The translations under genes were made by a program, and so were the position numbers. A model generated the notes under the pieces. The model was not told the DNA's origin. It worked only from the letters and a program-made list of their open reading frames with translations, and made no database searches. DNA of 64,000 nucleotides from DASUPK01 sp963800285 (GTDB lineage Bacteria; Actinomycetota; Thermoleophilia; Solirubrobacterales; 70-9): positions 248,001-312,000 of the forward strand of contig CAWDAL010000010.1 in the NCBI GenBank assembly GCA_963800285.1, written 5' to 3'. Positions within the stretch are counted from its first letter, which is position 1. Each line of letters begins with the position of its first letter. Shown here one piece after another: positions 25,669 to 34,880 of the stretch.

Positions 25669-26703
25669 CTAGGCGCTGGCGGTCTCCGCCGGCGCCGTGG
25701 CCGGCTCCTGCCGCAGGATGCTGATGTAGGCGATCGCCCCCGGGATCGTCGGCAGCCAGAAGGAGAAGGCGCGGTAGGAGAGGACGGCGACGATCGCCAG
25801 ACCGCCCGGCACGCCGAAGGCGATCAGCGATCCGATCATGCCGCCCTCGACGCCCCCGATGCCTCCGGGGAGCGGCAGCAGGTTCGCGGTCATCCCGACG
25901 AAGTAGGAGGCGACGATCACGCCGGCAGGGGGTGGCGTCCCGAAGGCGTGCATGCACGCCCAGAGCACGGCGATGTCGAACCCCCACCAGCCGGCCGCCC
26001 AGAGTCCGTTGGCCGGGCGCTCCCGGAGGATGGCGATCGTTCCGCGGACGCCGCCGGCCAATGTGTTGGGCACCGTGGCCAGTGCGGCACGCCAGCGCTC
26101 TCGGCGGCTCGGGTGACGGAGCCGCTTGGTCGTCTCCCGCAACTCGCCGCCGAAATAGCCGATCAGCAGGGCGGCGACGATGATCAGCCCTGCCACCGCG
26201 GCGGGAATCAGCGTGAACGCCAGGGGGCTCGGTCCCGAGAGGATCCCGATCCGCAGGCCGAGGCCCGTCAAGACGATCGCTCCCATATAGACCGCGTACA
26301 GCAGCACCAGCAGCGTCGCCATCCGCAGGGCCACCAGTGACGCGGAGAGCCCGTCGCGCCGCAGGGCCCACGCCGTCAATGCGATGCCGCCGATCCCACC
26401 CGCCGCCAGCAGCCGCGTGGCGGCCAGACTGGCCAGGGTGATCCGGTAGCTCTGCGCCCAGCCGATCCCGGCCTCGTGCCCGATCACCCCGCGGAAGAGC
26501 GCCACGTAGCAGAAGAAGGAGGCGATCTCGAGGGCGAGCCCGGCCGTTAGCCAGCCCGGCTCGCCCTTGTCCAGCCGGCGCCAGGTGTCGCCGAGGCCGG
26601 CGATGTTGGGCAGGACGATGTAGAGGGCGCCGAGGGAGACCGCCGCGAAGGCAAGGCCGATCAGCAGCTGCCTGCGAGTTAAGCCTCTCGGAGCTTCGTT
26701 CAT
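25669..26703 (-). CDS. Lysylphosphatidylglycerol synthase-like transmembrane (flippase) family protein
   Basis: 344 residues with about eight transmembrane helices. The pattern (LEIASFFCYVALFRGVIG, ITLASLAATRLLAAGGIGG, then YFVGMTANLLPLPGGIGGVEGG near residue 265) is that of the LPG_synthase_TM/UPF0104 family. The family includes the flippase half of MprF and unrelated lipid-handling proteins. The synthase half is absent. Start is ATG 26703, overlapping the upstream glyoxalase stop by 4 nt, so the two form an operon. Confidence 0.85.
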   Translation of the reverse strand: MNEAPRGLTRRQLLIGLAFAAVSLGALYIVLPNIAGLGDTWRRLDKGEPGWLTAGLALEIASFFCYVALFRGVIGHEAGIGWAQSYRITLASLAATRLLAAGGIGGIALTAWALRRDGLSASLVALRMATLLVLLYAVYMGAIVLTGLGLRIGILSGPSPLAFTLIPAAVAGLIIVAALLIGYFGGELRETTKRLRHPSRRERWRAALATVPNTLAGGVRGTIAILRERPANGLWAAGWWGFDIAVLWACMHAFGTPPPAGVIVASYFVGMTANLLPLPGGIGGVEGGMIGSLIAFGVPGGLAIVAVLSYRAFSFWLPTIPGAIAYISILRQEPATAPAETASA

Positions 26704-27143
26704 CCGGGTCGAAAGGTTCCGGGGCCGCCCCCTGCTCGGGCGCCCTGCGCGTAGGCGGCCATGTCCTGGCTCCAGAATTCGACCACGTTGCCGTCGGGGT
26801 CCGTGACATAGATCGCGCGGCCCGGCCCGAGCTGGATCGGCCCCTCGACCTCCGCCCCGGCGCCCTCGATGCGCTCCTTCAGGCCGTCGATCTCAGCGTC
26901 GCCGACGTTGAAGGCGTAGTGGACGTGGGCGCCGCCCCGGCCGCCGGCGAGTCCCACCTGCTCGGTCCAGAGGCCGAGCCGGGCCGTCTCTCCGATCAGG
27001 TACCAGTAGCGACCCCCGGCTCCCTCGCCGTAGAGGGTCTCCTCGAAGCCGAGCACGTCGCGATAGAAGCGCCGCGCCGCCTCGAGGTCATCCACCTCGA
27101 GAACGAGCTCCGAGATCCCGCTGACCGGCGCCCTCCCGCTCAT
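26700..27143 (-). CDS. VOC family (glyoxalase/dioxygenase-like) protein
   Basis: 147 residues with two beta-alpha-beta-beta-beta modules: ISELVLEVDDLEAARRFYRDVLGF and later HVHYAFNVGDAEIDGLKERI, ending in RAIYVTDPDGNVVEFWS. H (HVHYAF) and E (VVEFW) are the usual metal ligands. The family includes glyoxalases, extradiol dioxygenases and antibiotic resistance proteins; which one is not clear. It is first in a two-gene operon with the LPG-synthase-like gene. The divergent MFS gene starts only 26 nt away. Confidence 0.85.
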   Translation of the reverse strand: MSGRAPVSGISELVLEVDDLEAARRFYRDVLGFEETLYGEGAGGRYWYLIGETARLGLWTEQVGLAGGRGGAHVHYAFNVGDAEIDGLKERIEGAGAEVEGPIQLGPGRAIYVTDPDGNVVEFWSQDMAAYAQGARAGGGPGTFRPG

Positions 27144-27168
27144 GAAGCCGAGCTTAACCTGGGCCCGG

Positions 27169-28389
27169 ATGTTTCCCGAGACTTACAGACGAGTTCTGGG
27201 AGCGCGCGGCGTCGCCGCGCCGCTCTTGGGCACCACCATCGGGCGCCTGGCGATCGCCGCGCAGCCGCTCGCGACGATCCTGCTGATCAAGGGATCGACG
27301 GGGTCATTTGCGGCGGCCGGCCTGGTCGAGGCGTGCTACTCGCTTGCCGCAGCCGTGTCGCTGCCCGTTCAGGGGCGGGTTATCGATCGAATCGGCCAGA
27401 CGCGGGTGGTGATCGTCGTGACGCTGGTCAACTCCCTTGCCTTTGCCGCCCTCATCCCGCTAGCGAATGCGGGCGCTCCGCTCATCGCGATGTGCATCGC
27501 CGGAACACTCGCAGGGCTGGCGACGCCACCCCTGGGGGCGTCGATGCGGAGTCTGTGGGCGGGACTCGTGCCTGACCCCGCCCTTCGCCAGGCTGCGTTC
27601 GCGATCGACGCCGTGGCTGTCGATGCGGCGTTCATCGTCGGTCCGTCGGTTGCTGCCGGCGTCATCGCCATTGCCTCGCCAAGTGCCGCCCTCGCCGTGT
27701 GCGTCGGGCTCGCGCTGCTCGGTTCGGCGGTCTTCGCCGGCTCAGCCGCCTCGCGCAGCTGGCGCGGCTCTCCGGCACATGAGCGTCACTCGAGCCCACT
27801 GCGCTCTCGCGGTGTGCTGGTCTTGATGGGGGCTGCGTTCGGCGTCGGAACCGCGGTCGGCGCCACGGAGATCGCGATCACCGCGTTCGCCTCGGAGCAT
27901 GGCGCGGCGGAGCTCGGCGGCACGCTGGTTGCGGTCCAAGCTGCCGGCAGCGTGCTCGGCGGGCTCTGGTTTGGGGCGAGGAAATGGCGTCGTGACGCAG
28001 GGGACCGCCTACCCGCGGCGGGCTTTGTCTTCGCCCTGTCGCTCGCCCCCCTGGTGGCGGTTCCGTCGCTGGTGGCGGCCTTTCCGCTCATGGCGCTGAG
28101 CGGTCTGGCACTGGCTCCGACGATCTCGGTGATCTACCTGCTCCTGGACTCCGTGGCGCCCGGGGGGACGGACGTCGAGGCAACCGGCTGGGTCCTGATG
28201 GCGATCGTGACCGGGGCGGCGCTCGGCAACGCCGCCGCGGGGGTGGCCGTCACGGAGGCCAGCCCACACGCAGGACTCGCCGTTGGCCTGGCGGGCGGGT
28301 TCTTCACCTTGGCGGCCACTTGGCTCGGCCGCCGCTACCTGAGGGCGCCCGCGAAGGGAACGTCCGTTCGGCTCCTATCATCGACGTAG
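27169..28389 (+). CDS. MFS transporter
   Basis: A twelve-helix major facilitator (about 406 residues from ATG 27169; the frame also has ATG at 27142). Seen are RLAIAAQPLATILLIKGSTG, the motif A-like VQGRVIDRIGQTRVV between helices 2 and 3, and the second-half helices VLVLMGAAFGVGTAVGATEIA. Motif A has lost part of its usual G-x-x-x-D-R-x-G-R-R pattern. The export substrate is unknown. Its stop overlaps the uvrA GTG start (TAGTG), but uvrA has its own -10 box. Confidence 0.85.
   Translation: MFPETYRRVLGARGVAAPLLGTTIGRLAIAAQPLATILLIKGSTGSFAAAGLVEACYSLAAAVSLPVQGRVIDRIGQTRVVIVVTLVNSLAFAALIPLANAGAPLIAMCIAGTLAGLATPPLGASMRSLWAGLVPDPALRQAAFAIDAVAVDAAFIVGPSVAAGVIAIASPSAALAVCVGLALLGSAVFAGSAASRSWRGSPAHERHSSPLRSRGVLVLMGAAFGVGTAVGATEIAITAFASEHGAAELGGTLVAVQAAGSVLGGLWFGARKWRRDAGDRLPAAGFVFALSLAPLVAVPSLVAAFPLMALSGLALAPTISVIYLLLDSVAPGGTDVEATGWVLMAIVTGAALGNAAAGVAVTEASPHAGLAVGLAGGFFTLAATWLGRRYLRAPAKGTSVRLLSST
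28376..28381 (+). promoter_or_regulatory. -10 box of a leaderless uvrA promoter
   Basis: TATCAT lies 7 nt before GTG 28389, inside the 3' end of the MFS gene. Confidence 0.55.
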
Positions 28390-31355
28390 TGGCTCCGTCC
28401 GACCGCATAGTCATCCGGGGAGCGCGCGAGCACAACCTCAAGGACATCGACCTCGAGCTGCCGCGCAACGCCCTGATCGTCATGACCGGCCTCTCCGGGT
28501 CCGGTAAGTCGAGCCTTGCCTTCGACACGATCTACGCGGAGGGACAGCGCCGCTACGTCGAGTCGCTGTCGGCGTACGCGCGCCAGTTCCTCGGCTTGAT
28601 GGAGAAGCCCGACGTCGACTCGATCGACGGGCTCTCGCCGGCGATCTCGATCGACCAGAAGACGACCTCGCGCAACCCGCGCTCGACGGTCGGCACGGTC
28701 ACAGAGGTCTACGACTACCTGCGCCTGCTCTGGGCCCGGATCGGTCATCCCCACTGCCCGGAGTGCGGCGAGCCCATCGAGGGCCAGTCGGTCGAGCAGA
28801 TCACGGACCGGGTGATGACCCTCGAGGAGGGGACGCGGTTCATGGTGATGGCGCCGGTCGTCCGCGGCCGCAAGGGTGAGTTCGAGAAGCTGTTCGAGCA
28901 GTTCCGGCTGGAGGGGTACTCGCGGGTACGGGTCGACAACGAGATCCGCCGCCTCGACGAGGAGATCAAGCTCGACAAGAAGTTCAACCACGACATCTCG
29001 GTGGTGGTGGACCGTCTCGTGATGAAGACGGATCTGCGCCGGCGCCTCTCCGAGTCGATCGAGGCGGCCGCCGGACTGGCCGGCGGAGTCGTCGAGATCG
29101 ACGTGCTCGAGGCCGGGAGCTCCGGCGAGGCCGAGGCTCGCGCGGCGGGCGAGAACGTCGGGGGCGTGAAGGGAGCCAAGGGGGCTGGGAAGCTGCCCGC
29201 GGGCGTCTCCGACCGCCTCACCTTCAGCGAGCGCTTCGCCTGTCTCAACTGCGGCACCTCGATCCCGGAGCTCGAGCCGCGGATCTTCTCCTTCAACTCG
29301 CCGCACGGCGCCTGCGAGCGCTGCCACGGCCTCGGCTTCCAGCGCGTGGTCGATCCGGAGCTGGTCGTGCCGGACCCGACGCTGTCGCTGTCCGAGGGCG
29401 CGCTGCAGCCCTGGCGGATCGGGCACTCGCGCTACTGGAAGCGGCTGGTGGAGGCCGTCGCGGACGATTACGGGATCGACCCCGATACGCCCTGGCAGGA
29501 CCTCTCCGACGAGGATCGCGAGATCTTCCTCTACGGCACCGGTGGCGAGAGGCACAAGGTCAACTACACGAACCGGTTCGGACGGCGGCGCTCCTACAGC
29601 GTTCGCTTCGAGGGAATCGTCAACAACCTCGAGCGCCGCTACGAGGAGACCGACTCGGAGGGTGTCCGCGAGCGGGTGGAGGGCTACATGGCCGAGCAGC
29701 CCTGCCCGGACTGCAAGGGGGCGCGGCTGCGGCCGGAGAGCCTCGCCGTCAAGGTCGGCGGCATCTCGATCCACGACTACACGGAGCTCTCGGCGCGGGG
29801 GGCGCTGCAGTGGATCCAGGAGCTCGAGATGAACGACACCGAGCGGGCGATCGCGCGCCTGCTGGTGCGGGAGATCACCGAACGGCTCGCCTTCCTCGAC
29901 AACGTGGGCGTCGGCTACCTCAACCTGGCGCGCTCGGCCCGGACGCTGTCCGGCGGAGAGGCGCAGCGGATCAGGCTCGCGACGCAGATCGGCTCCAGCC
30001 TGGTCGGTGTGCTCTACATTCTCGACGAGCCGTCGATCGGGCTGCACCAGCGCGACAACGCCAAGCTGATTCAGACGCTCGAGCGGCTTCGGGACCTCGG
30101 CAACACCGTGATCGTCGTCGAGCACGACGAGGGCACGATGCGCTCGGCGGACCATCTCGTGGATCTGGGTCCGGGAGCGGGGGAGCACGGCGGCCACGTG
30201 ATCTCGGAGGGCACGCCAAAGGAGGTGGAGGCGGATCCCGCCTCGCTCACCGGCCAGTATCTCGCCGGCCAGCGAGAGATCGAGGTTCCGGAGAAGCGGC
30301 GCGAGCCCCGGGGCGAGCTCGTCGTGCGCGGTGCCCGCCAGCACAACCTGAAGAAGATCGCCGTGCCGATCCCCCTGGGGGTCTTCTGTTGCGTCACCGG
30401 CGTGTCCGGGTCGGGCAAGTCGACTCTGATCAACGAGACGCTCTACCCGGCGGTGGCGAACCGGCTGCACCAGGCGAAGCTCCGGCCCGGATCCCACGAC
30501 CGAATCGACGGGATCGAGCAGGTCGACAAGATCATCAACATCGACCAGTCGCCGATCGGGCGCACGCCGAGGTCGAACCCGGCGACCTACACCAACGTCT
30601 TCGACCACATCCGCCAGCTCTACGCGCAGACCCGTGAGGCGAGGGCGCGCGGCTACAAGCCGGGCCGGTTCAGCTTCAACGTCAAGGGCGGCCGCTGCGA
30701 GGTCTGCCGCGGCGACGGCCAGATCAAGATCGAGATGCACTTCCTGCCCGACGTCTACGTGCCGTGCGAGCAGTGTCACGGCAAGCGCTACAACCGCGAG
30801 ACGCTCGAGGTGCGCTTCAAGGGGAAGTCGATCGCGGACGTGCTCGAGATGTCGGTCGCCGAGGCGTGCGCCTTCTTCAAGGACATCCCGAAGATCTCGC
30901 GCAGGCTCGACACGCTCCAGGCCGTCGGGCTCGACTACATCCGCCTGGGCCAGCCCGCGACCCAGCTCTCCGGCGGCGAGGCGCAGCGCGTGAAGCTGGC
31001 CACCGAGCTCTCCAAGGTCGCGACCGGCGACACGCTCTACATCCTCGACGAGCCCACGACCGGGCTCCACTTCGCCGACGTGCAGCGTCTCCTCGACGTG
31101 CTCGACCGCCTGGTCGACGCGGGCAACACGGTGATCGTGATCGAGCACAACCTCGACGTGATCAAGACGGCGGATCGGATCATCGATCTCGGCCCGGAGG
31201 GCGGGGAGGAGGGCGGCAACGTCCTCGCGACCGGGACGCCGGAGCAGGTTGCGGCCACGCCCGGCTCGTACACGGGCGAGTTCCTCGCCGATCTGGTCGA
31301 ACCCGAGGTCAAGGTGACGCGGACGCGCAAGCGCAAGGCCGCGGTCGCCGCCTAA
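28389..31355 (+). CDS. uvrA: Excinuclease ABC subunit A
   Basis: 988 residues, the damage-sensing ATPase of nucleotide excision repair. It contains two ABC ATPase modules, with Walker A GLSGSGKSSLAFDT near residue 35 and GVSGSGKSTLINETL near 675. Signatures are SARTLSGGEAQRIRLATQIG and ATQLSGGEAQRVKLATEL. Zinc modules are CPECGEPIEG, CLNCGTSIPE...CERCHGLG and CEVCRGDGQ...CEQCHG. GTG 28389 is taken as start because the -10 box lies 7 nt before it. UvrB is encoded upstream. Confidence 0.97.
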   Translation: MAPSDRIVIRGAREHNLKDIDLELPRNALIVMTGLSGSGKSSLAFDTIYAEGQRRYVESLSAYARQFLGLMEKPDVDSIDGLSPAISIDQKTTSRNPRSTVGTVTEVYDYLRLLWARIGHPHCPECGEPIEGQSVEQITDRVMTLEEGTRFMVMAPVVRGRKGEFEKLFEQFRLEGYSRVRVDNEIRRLDEEIKLDKKFNHDISVVVDRLVMKTDLRRRLSESIEAAAGLAGGVVEIDVLEAGSSGEAEARAAGENVGGVKGAKGAGKLPAGVSDRLTFSERFACLNCGTSIPELEPRIFSFNSPHGACERCHGLGFQRVVDPELVVPDPTLSLSEGALQPWRIGHSRYWKRLVEAVADDYGIDPDTPWQDLSDEDREIFLYGTGGERHKVNYTNRFGRRRSYSVRFEGIVNNLERRYEETDSEGVRERVEGYMAEQPCPDCKGARLRPESLAVKVGGISIHDYTELSARGALQWIQELEMNDTERAIARLLVREITERLAFLDNVGVGYLNLARSARTLSGGEAQRIRLATQIGSSLVGVLYILDEPSIGLHQRDNAKLIQTLERLRDLGNTVIVVEHDEGTMRSADHLVDLGPGAGEHGGHVISEGTPKEVEADPASLTGQYLAGQREIEVPEKRREPRGELVVRGARQHNLKKIAVPIPLGVFCCVTGVSGSGKSTLINETLYPAVANRLHQAKLRPGSHDRIDGIEQVDKIINIDQSPIGRTPRSNPATYTNVFDHIRQLYAQTREARARGYKPGRFSFNVKGGRCEVCRGDGQIKIEMHFLPDVYVPCEQCHGKRYNRETLEVRFKGKSIADVLEMSVAEACAFFKDIPKISRRLDTLQAVGLDYIRLGQPATQLSGGEAQRVKLATELSKVATGDTLYILDEPTTGLHFADVQRLLDVLDRLVDAGNTVIVIEHNLDVIKTADRIIDLGPEGGEEGGNVLATGTPEQVAATPGSYTGEFLADLVEPEVKVTRTRKRKAAVAA

Positions 31356-31359
31356 CGGC

Positions 31360-31365
31360 GATACT
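31360..31365 (+). promoter_or_regulatory. -10 box of a leaderless promoter
   Basis: GATACT ends 6 nt before GTG 31372. Confidence 0.45.
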
Positions 31366-31371
31366 GGCTTC

Positions 31372-32154
31372 GTGGGAGATGGCCTGCTAGCCAGCCTCAG
31401 CTTCGAGATCCACTCGGGCGCGACGCTCGACACCCAGGGCCAGCGAGCCGGCCTGATCCTGCTCGTCGCGATGCTCCTGTCCTTCGGCTTCATCCGCTTC
31501 AGCACGCGGATGATCCGGGCCGAGGTCTCCTGGTGGCCCGGGAACGTGACCCCGGGCGGGATGCACATCCACCACCTGGTCTTCGGGATCGTCGCGATGA
31601 TGGTCGCCGGATTTCTCGGCTTCGCGCTCCAGCCGAGCGATCCGTGGCTGGAGATCCTCGCCGCGCTCTTCGGGGTCGGGATGGGGCTGACACTGGACGA
31701 GTTCGCTCTCTGGCTCTATCTCGAGGACGTCTACTGGGCCGAGGAGGGCCGCAGCTCGGTCGACGCGGTGATCTTCGCCGCGATCATCGGGGGCGGGCTG
31801 ATCGTGGGCTTCGTGCCGCTGGACGCCGGCAATGGCGGTTCCACACTGGCGATCGTCTCCACGGTCGTGATCACGCTGGGCATCTGCGCGATAGTCGCCC
31901 TGAAGGGCAAGATCAGCTCGGCGATCATCGGGATGTTCATTCCGCCCGTCGCCTGGGTCGCCGCGATCCGCCTGGGGCGACCGGATTCCTGGTGGGCGAA
32001 GCGCCGCTACAAGCCCGGCAGCGGCAAGCTCGTCAAGGCTCAGGCGCGGAAGGCGAAGCACGATCTCCGCGTGCGCAAGTGGCAGGACATGATCGGTGGC
32101 GCTCCGTCTCTGCCCAGCCCTCGTGCCCCTGGATCCGGCCGGTCAGAGGAGTAG
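31372..32154 (+). CDS. Conserved actinobacterial integral membrane protein with HIHH motif
   Basis: 260 residues with about six helices and a basic C-terminal tail (WWAKRRYKPGSGKLVKAQAR). A conserved-looking GGMHIHHLVFGIVAMM segment precedes helix 2. LTLDEFALWLYLEDVYW with several acidic residues follows helix 3. The close placing of histidines and acidic residues at membrane edges suggests metal binding or a hydrolase-like site, but I do not recognise a characterised family. GTG 31372 is chosen by the upstream -10 box. Confidence 0.65.
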   Translation: MGDGLLASLSFEIHSGATLDTQGQRAGLILLVAMLLSFGFIRFSTRMIRAEVSWWPGNVTPGGMHIHHLVFGIVAMMVAGFLGFALQPSDPWLEILAALFGVGMGLTLDEFALWLYLEDVYWAEEGRSSVDAVIFAAIIGGGLIVGFVPLDAGNGGSTLAIVSTVVITLGICAIVALKGKISSAIIGMFIPPVAWVAAIRLGRPDSWWAKRRYKPGSGKLVKAQARKAKHDLRVRKWQDMIGGAPSLPSPRAPGSGRSEE

Positions 32155-32209
32155 TTTCGCCTGCATACGGTCGCCTTAGGGGGTGGCCGGCTACCGAGAG
32201 GAGACCCAG

Positions 32210-32590
32210 ATGAGAGGCGCGGGTCGAGTGGTGTTCGTGGCGATCCTGCTGCTGATGGTCGGGACGCTCAACATCATCTATGGCATCGGCGCGATCTCCG
32301 ACGCCAATTTCTACGCGAACGACACGCGGTACATCTTCACCAACCTGCACGCGATGGGGTGGGTGCTGGTCATCGTGGGGGTGATCCAACTCACCGGAGG
32401 GTTCTCGCTGATGAGCGGCAACGCATATGGCCGGGTGATCGGCATCATCGCGGGAAGCATCGGGGCAATCGACGCACTGCTCTCGATGGGCGGATCGCAT
32501 CCGTTCTGGTCGCTGGCGATCTTCTTCCTGTGCGTGTGGATCGTCTACGGGATCGTCGAGTTCGGCGAGGAGGAGCGCGCAAGAGTCTGA
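32210..32590 (+). CDS. Four-helix membrane protein, DUF7144-like
   Basis: 126 residues with four transmembrane helices: VVFVAILLLMVGTLNIIYGI, GWVLVIVGVIQLTGGFSL, VIGIIAGSIGAIDALLSM and SLAIFFLCVWIVYGIVEF. The layout is that of small actinobacterial membrane proteins often near general-stress genes. No catalytic residues are evident. A GAGAGGAGAC ribosome binding site lies 5-6 nt before ATG 32210. It is followed 79 nt later by a similar small membrane protein gene. Confidence 0.72.
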   Translation: MRGAGRVVFVAILLLMVGTLNIIYGIGAISDANFYANDTRYIFTNLHAMGWVLVIVGVIQLTGGFSLMSGNAYGRVIGIIAGSIGAIDALLSMGGSHPFWSLAIFFLCVWIVYGIVEFGEEERARV

Positions 32591-32669
32591 ATTCCGGATC
32601 GCGGGGCCCGGCCGACGTGCCGGGCCCCGACGGTCCGTTCGACTTCAACCACAGATCGGAGGCTGAACC

Positions 32670-33224
32670 ATGGCTGATCAGGCAATCGTGAGCGATATCC
32701 GTGCGGCGACAGGTGGGTGGTGGCTGCTCCTCCTTGTTGGCGCCCTCAGCATCGCGGTGGGCGTGACGGTCCTCTTCAAGCCCGGCGACAGTCTGGCCAC
32801 ACTCGCGGTGCTCATCGGGATCTTCGTGCTGCTCGACGGCATTCTCGAGCTGGCCGCCTCGCTCATGCACGGCACCCAGAACCGCGGCGCGGTCGCCCTG
32901 CTCGGGGCCCTCACCTCGATCGTCGGCGTCCTGCTCATCCGCCATCCGGTCCAGGGGATCGTCTTCGTGGCGTTGCTGATCGGAATCTGGCTGATCGTGG
33001 TCGGCGTGATCCGCTTCGTCGCCGCCTTCGAGATGCTCGAGCATCGCGGCTGGAACATGATCGCCGGCCTTGTGGAGCTGATCGCCGGGATCGTGATCGT
33101 GTCCAATCCCAACATCGGCTACGCGACGCTCGCCGTGCTCGTCGGCATCGCCTTCATCCTCAACGGCATGGGCATGTTCGGGCTCGGATGGAACATGCAC
33201 GCGCTCAGGCGCGCGGCTACTTGA
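32670..33224 (+). CDS. HdeD/DUF308 family membrane protein
   Basis: 184 residues with six helices in three repeats of the HdeD pattern: LLVGALSIAVGVTVLFKP, LIGIFVLLDGILELAASL, ALLGALTSIVGVLLIRHP, ALLIGIWLIVVGVIRFVAA and so on. HdeD was named for acid resistance in Escherichia coli; its molecular role is unknown. A GGAGG site precedes ATG 32670. It may be co-transcribed with the preceding four-helix protein. Confidence 0.85.
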   Translation: MADQAIVSDIRAATGGWWLLLLVGALSIAVGVTVLFKPGDSLATLAVLIGIFVLLDGILELAASLMHGTQNRGAVALLGALTSIVGVLLIRHPVQGIVFVALLIGIWLIVVGVIRFVAAFEMLEHRGWNMIAGLVELIAGIVIVSNPNIGYATLAVLVGIAFILNGMGMFGLGWNMHALRRAAT

Positions 33225-33228
33225 TGCC

Positions 33229-34203
33229 CTAGGCGTCGACCAGCAGGGCGGCGCCGATCGCCCCGCCCAGGTCGCCGAGCGCGGCGAGCCGCATCTCCGG
33301 CGGGCGATCGTCGACGAACAGATGCGGATGCATGCGCTGCGCGATTCGGTGGACGTACTTGTTCCCGAGCCGCTCGCCGAGGCCGCCGCCGATGATCACG
33401 GCCTCCGGGTCGAGCAGATTGACCGACGATGCGATCCCGACGCCGAGCGCCCTCACCGCTCTGTCGACCAGCGTGGTGGCCAGATCGTCGCCGTGCTTGA
33501 GCGCGCGCTCCCAGATCCCGCTGGTGAGCCGATCCCGGTTGTGCTCCTGCATGATCTTGAAGAGGTCGGTCTTTGCGCCCTTCTTGACGCGCTTGCGCGC
33601 CTCGATCTCCATCGCCATTCGACCCGCGTAGGCCTCCATGCAGCCCTTGCGGCCGCAGGTACAGCGGGCGCCGCCGCGCTTGACGACGACGTGTCCGATC
33701 TCGCCGGCCGCCCCGCGGCCCAGCCATTGCTTGCCGTCGAGGATCAGGCCGCCGCCCACGCCGGTTCCCCACCAGACGCCGAGGATGGTCGCAAACGGCT
33801 TGCCGGCGCCGAGCTCGAACTCGCCCTGAACCGCGACCGAGACGTCGTTGCCGATCCGGACCGGAACCCCGAGGTCCTTCTTCAGGGTCTCGCCGAGCGG
33901 GAAGGCCCCGGTCCAGTCCGGCAGGTTGCGGGCGTCGGAGACGACCCCCGTCTCCTCGTCCGCGTCTCCGGGCGAGCCCATGCCGACGCCGGCGAGGTCG
34001 CGCGTACCGAGCCCTGCCTGGGCCGCCGCCTCTCGCATCGCGGCGGCCACCTCACGTGCGACGTCCTCCGGCCCGCCGGTGGCGGGGGTGGGCCGGCGCG
34101 ACTGGCCCAGGACCTTGTTGTCCCCGTCGACGACGACCGTCTGGATCTTGGTCCCGCCCAGGTCTATCCCGCCGCGCGTAGCCTGCTTCGAGTCGGGGCT
34201 CAC
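33229..34203 (-). CDS. ROK family sugar kinase (glucokinase-like)
   Basis: 324 residues. The ATP/phosphate-binding N-terminus reads GGIDLGGTKIQTVVVDGD. The ROK zinc motif CTCGRKGCMEAYAG (C-x-C-G-x-x-G-C-x-E) follows GHVVVKRGGAR. The sugar-binding E-x-G-H is present as EIGHVV, with catalytic D in IGNDVSVA. It most likely phosphorylates glucose or a related hexose. The start is GTG 34203: a TATGGT box ends 7 nt upstream, and the ATG at 34215 falls inside that box. Confidence 0.9.
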   Translation of the reverse strand: MSPDSKQATRGGIDLGGTKIQTVVVDGDNKVLGQSRRPTPATGGPEDVAREVAAAMREAAAQAGLGTRDLAGVGMGSPGDADEETGVVSDARNLPDWTGAFPLGETLKKDLGVPVRIGNDVSVAVQGEFELGAGKPFATILGVWWGTGVGGGLILDGKQWLGRGAAGEIGHVVVKRGGARCTCGRKGCMEAYAGRMAMEIEARKRVKKGAKTDLFKIMQEHNRDRLTSGIWERALKHGDDLATTLVDRAVRALGVGIASSVNLLDPEAVIIGGGLGERLGNKYVHRIAQRMHPHLFVDDRPPEMRLAALGDLGGAIGAALLVDA

Positions 34204-34210
34204 GGCGCAG

Positions 34211-34216
34211 ACCATA
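34211..34216 (-). promoter_or_regulatory. -10 box of the ROK kinase gene
   Basis: Reverse-strand TATGGT ends 7 nt before GTG 34203 and decides that start over the longer alternatives. Confidence 0.5.
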
Positions 34217-34252
34217 TCCGGCGGCAACCGGGACTTTTGCGAAGCTCTCGCC

Positions 34253-34841
34253 GTGGCCTCTTGGAGTCAATGGCGCACCTGGCGGGTCAAGCGGCGCTGG
34301 TACGAGCGAAACAGCCGCCGGCTCCGGCGGCATCGCATCAACAGGCATGCAGCCGAGGGCGGTTTCTTCATCCGTTACCCCGTCGAGGGCGAGGTGCTCG
34401 AGGCCCTCGACTCCGGTCACCTGCGTATCGGCGAGGGGACGCTGCTCGAGCCGGGTTGCTGGCTGACGCTCACCGGAGATGCTCGGATCAGTATCGGCGA
34501 GGGTTGCTTCCTCAACAAGAACACGATGCTCGCGGCGCTCGAGCTGATCGAGATCGGCGACCACGTCATGTTCGCCAACAACTGCTTCGTCGGCGACTCG
34601 CGACCATCGCTACGACGACCCGACCAAGCCGATCACCTGGCAGGGCTTCGAGCCGCAGGGTCCGGTGCGGATCGGGTCCAACTGCTGGTTCGGTGTCGGC
34701 TGCGTGGTCACCGGTGGCGTCGAGATCGGCGAGCGCTGCGTGATCGGCGCGAACTCGGTGGTCACCAGGGACCTGCCGGCGGGGGTGATCGCCGCGGGTG
34801 CCCCCGCGAAGGTGATCAGGGAAATCGATTTCAAGCGCTAG
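34253..34841 (+). CDS. Left-handed beta-helix acyltransferase (one apparent frameshift)
   Basis: A hexapeptide-repeat acetyltransferase, about 195 residues if repaired. The N-terminal part has GHLRIGEGTLLEPGCWLTL, ARISIGEGCFLNKNTML and HVMFANNCFVGDS. After 34600 the coding continues in the next frame: HRYDDPTKPITWQGF, then IGSNCWFGVGCVVTGGVEIG and ERCVIGANSVVTRDLPAG, ending at TAG 34839-34841. One extra base near 34598-34605 (for example a C in GACCAT) explains the break. Such enzymes acetylate sugars in capsule or lipid precursors. Start is GTG 34253. Confidence 0.8.
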
Positions 34842-34868
34842 ACGGCCCGAGCCGTCCTTGGCCCTTCC

Positions 34869-34874
34869 TACAGT
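34869..34874 (+). promoter_or_regulatory. -10 box of a leaderless promoter
   Basis: TACAGT ends 6 nt before GTG 34881. Confidence 0.5.
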
Positions 34875-34880
34875 CCAGGC

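Noticed and set aside
28335..31568. Reverse-strand open frame of 1077 codons opposite uvrA
   Set aside because: It is a shadow produced by high-GC codon use of uvrA. The translation is His/Arg/Asp/Leu-rich without any domain.
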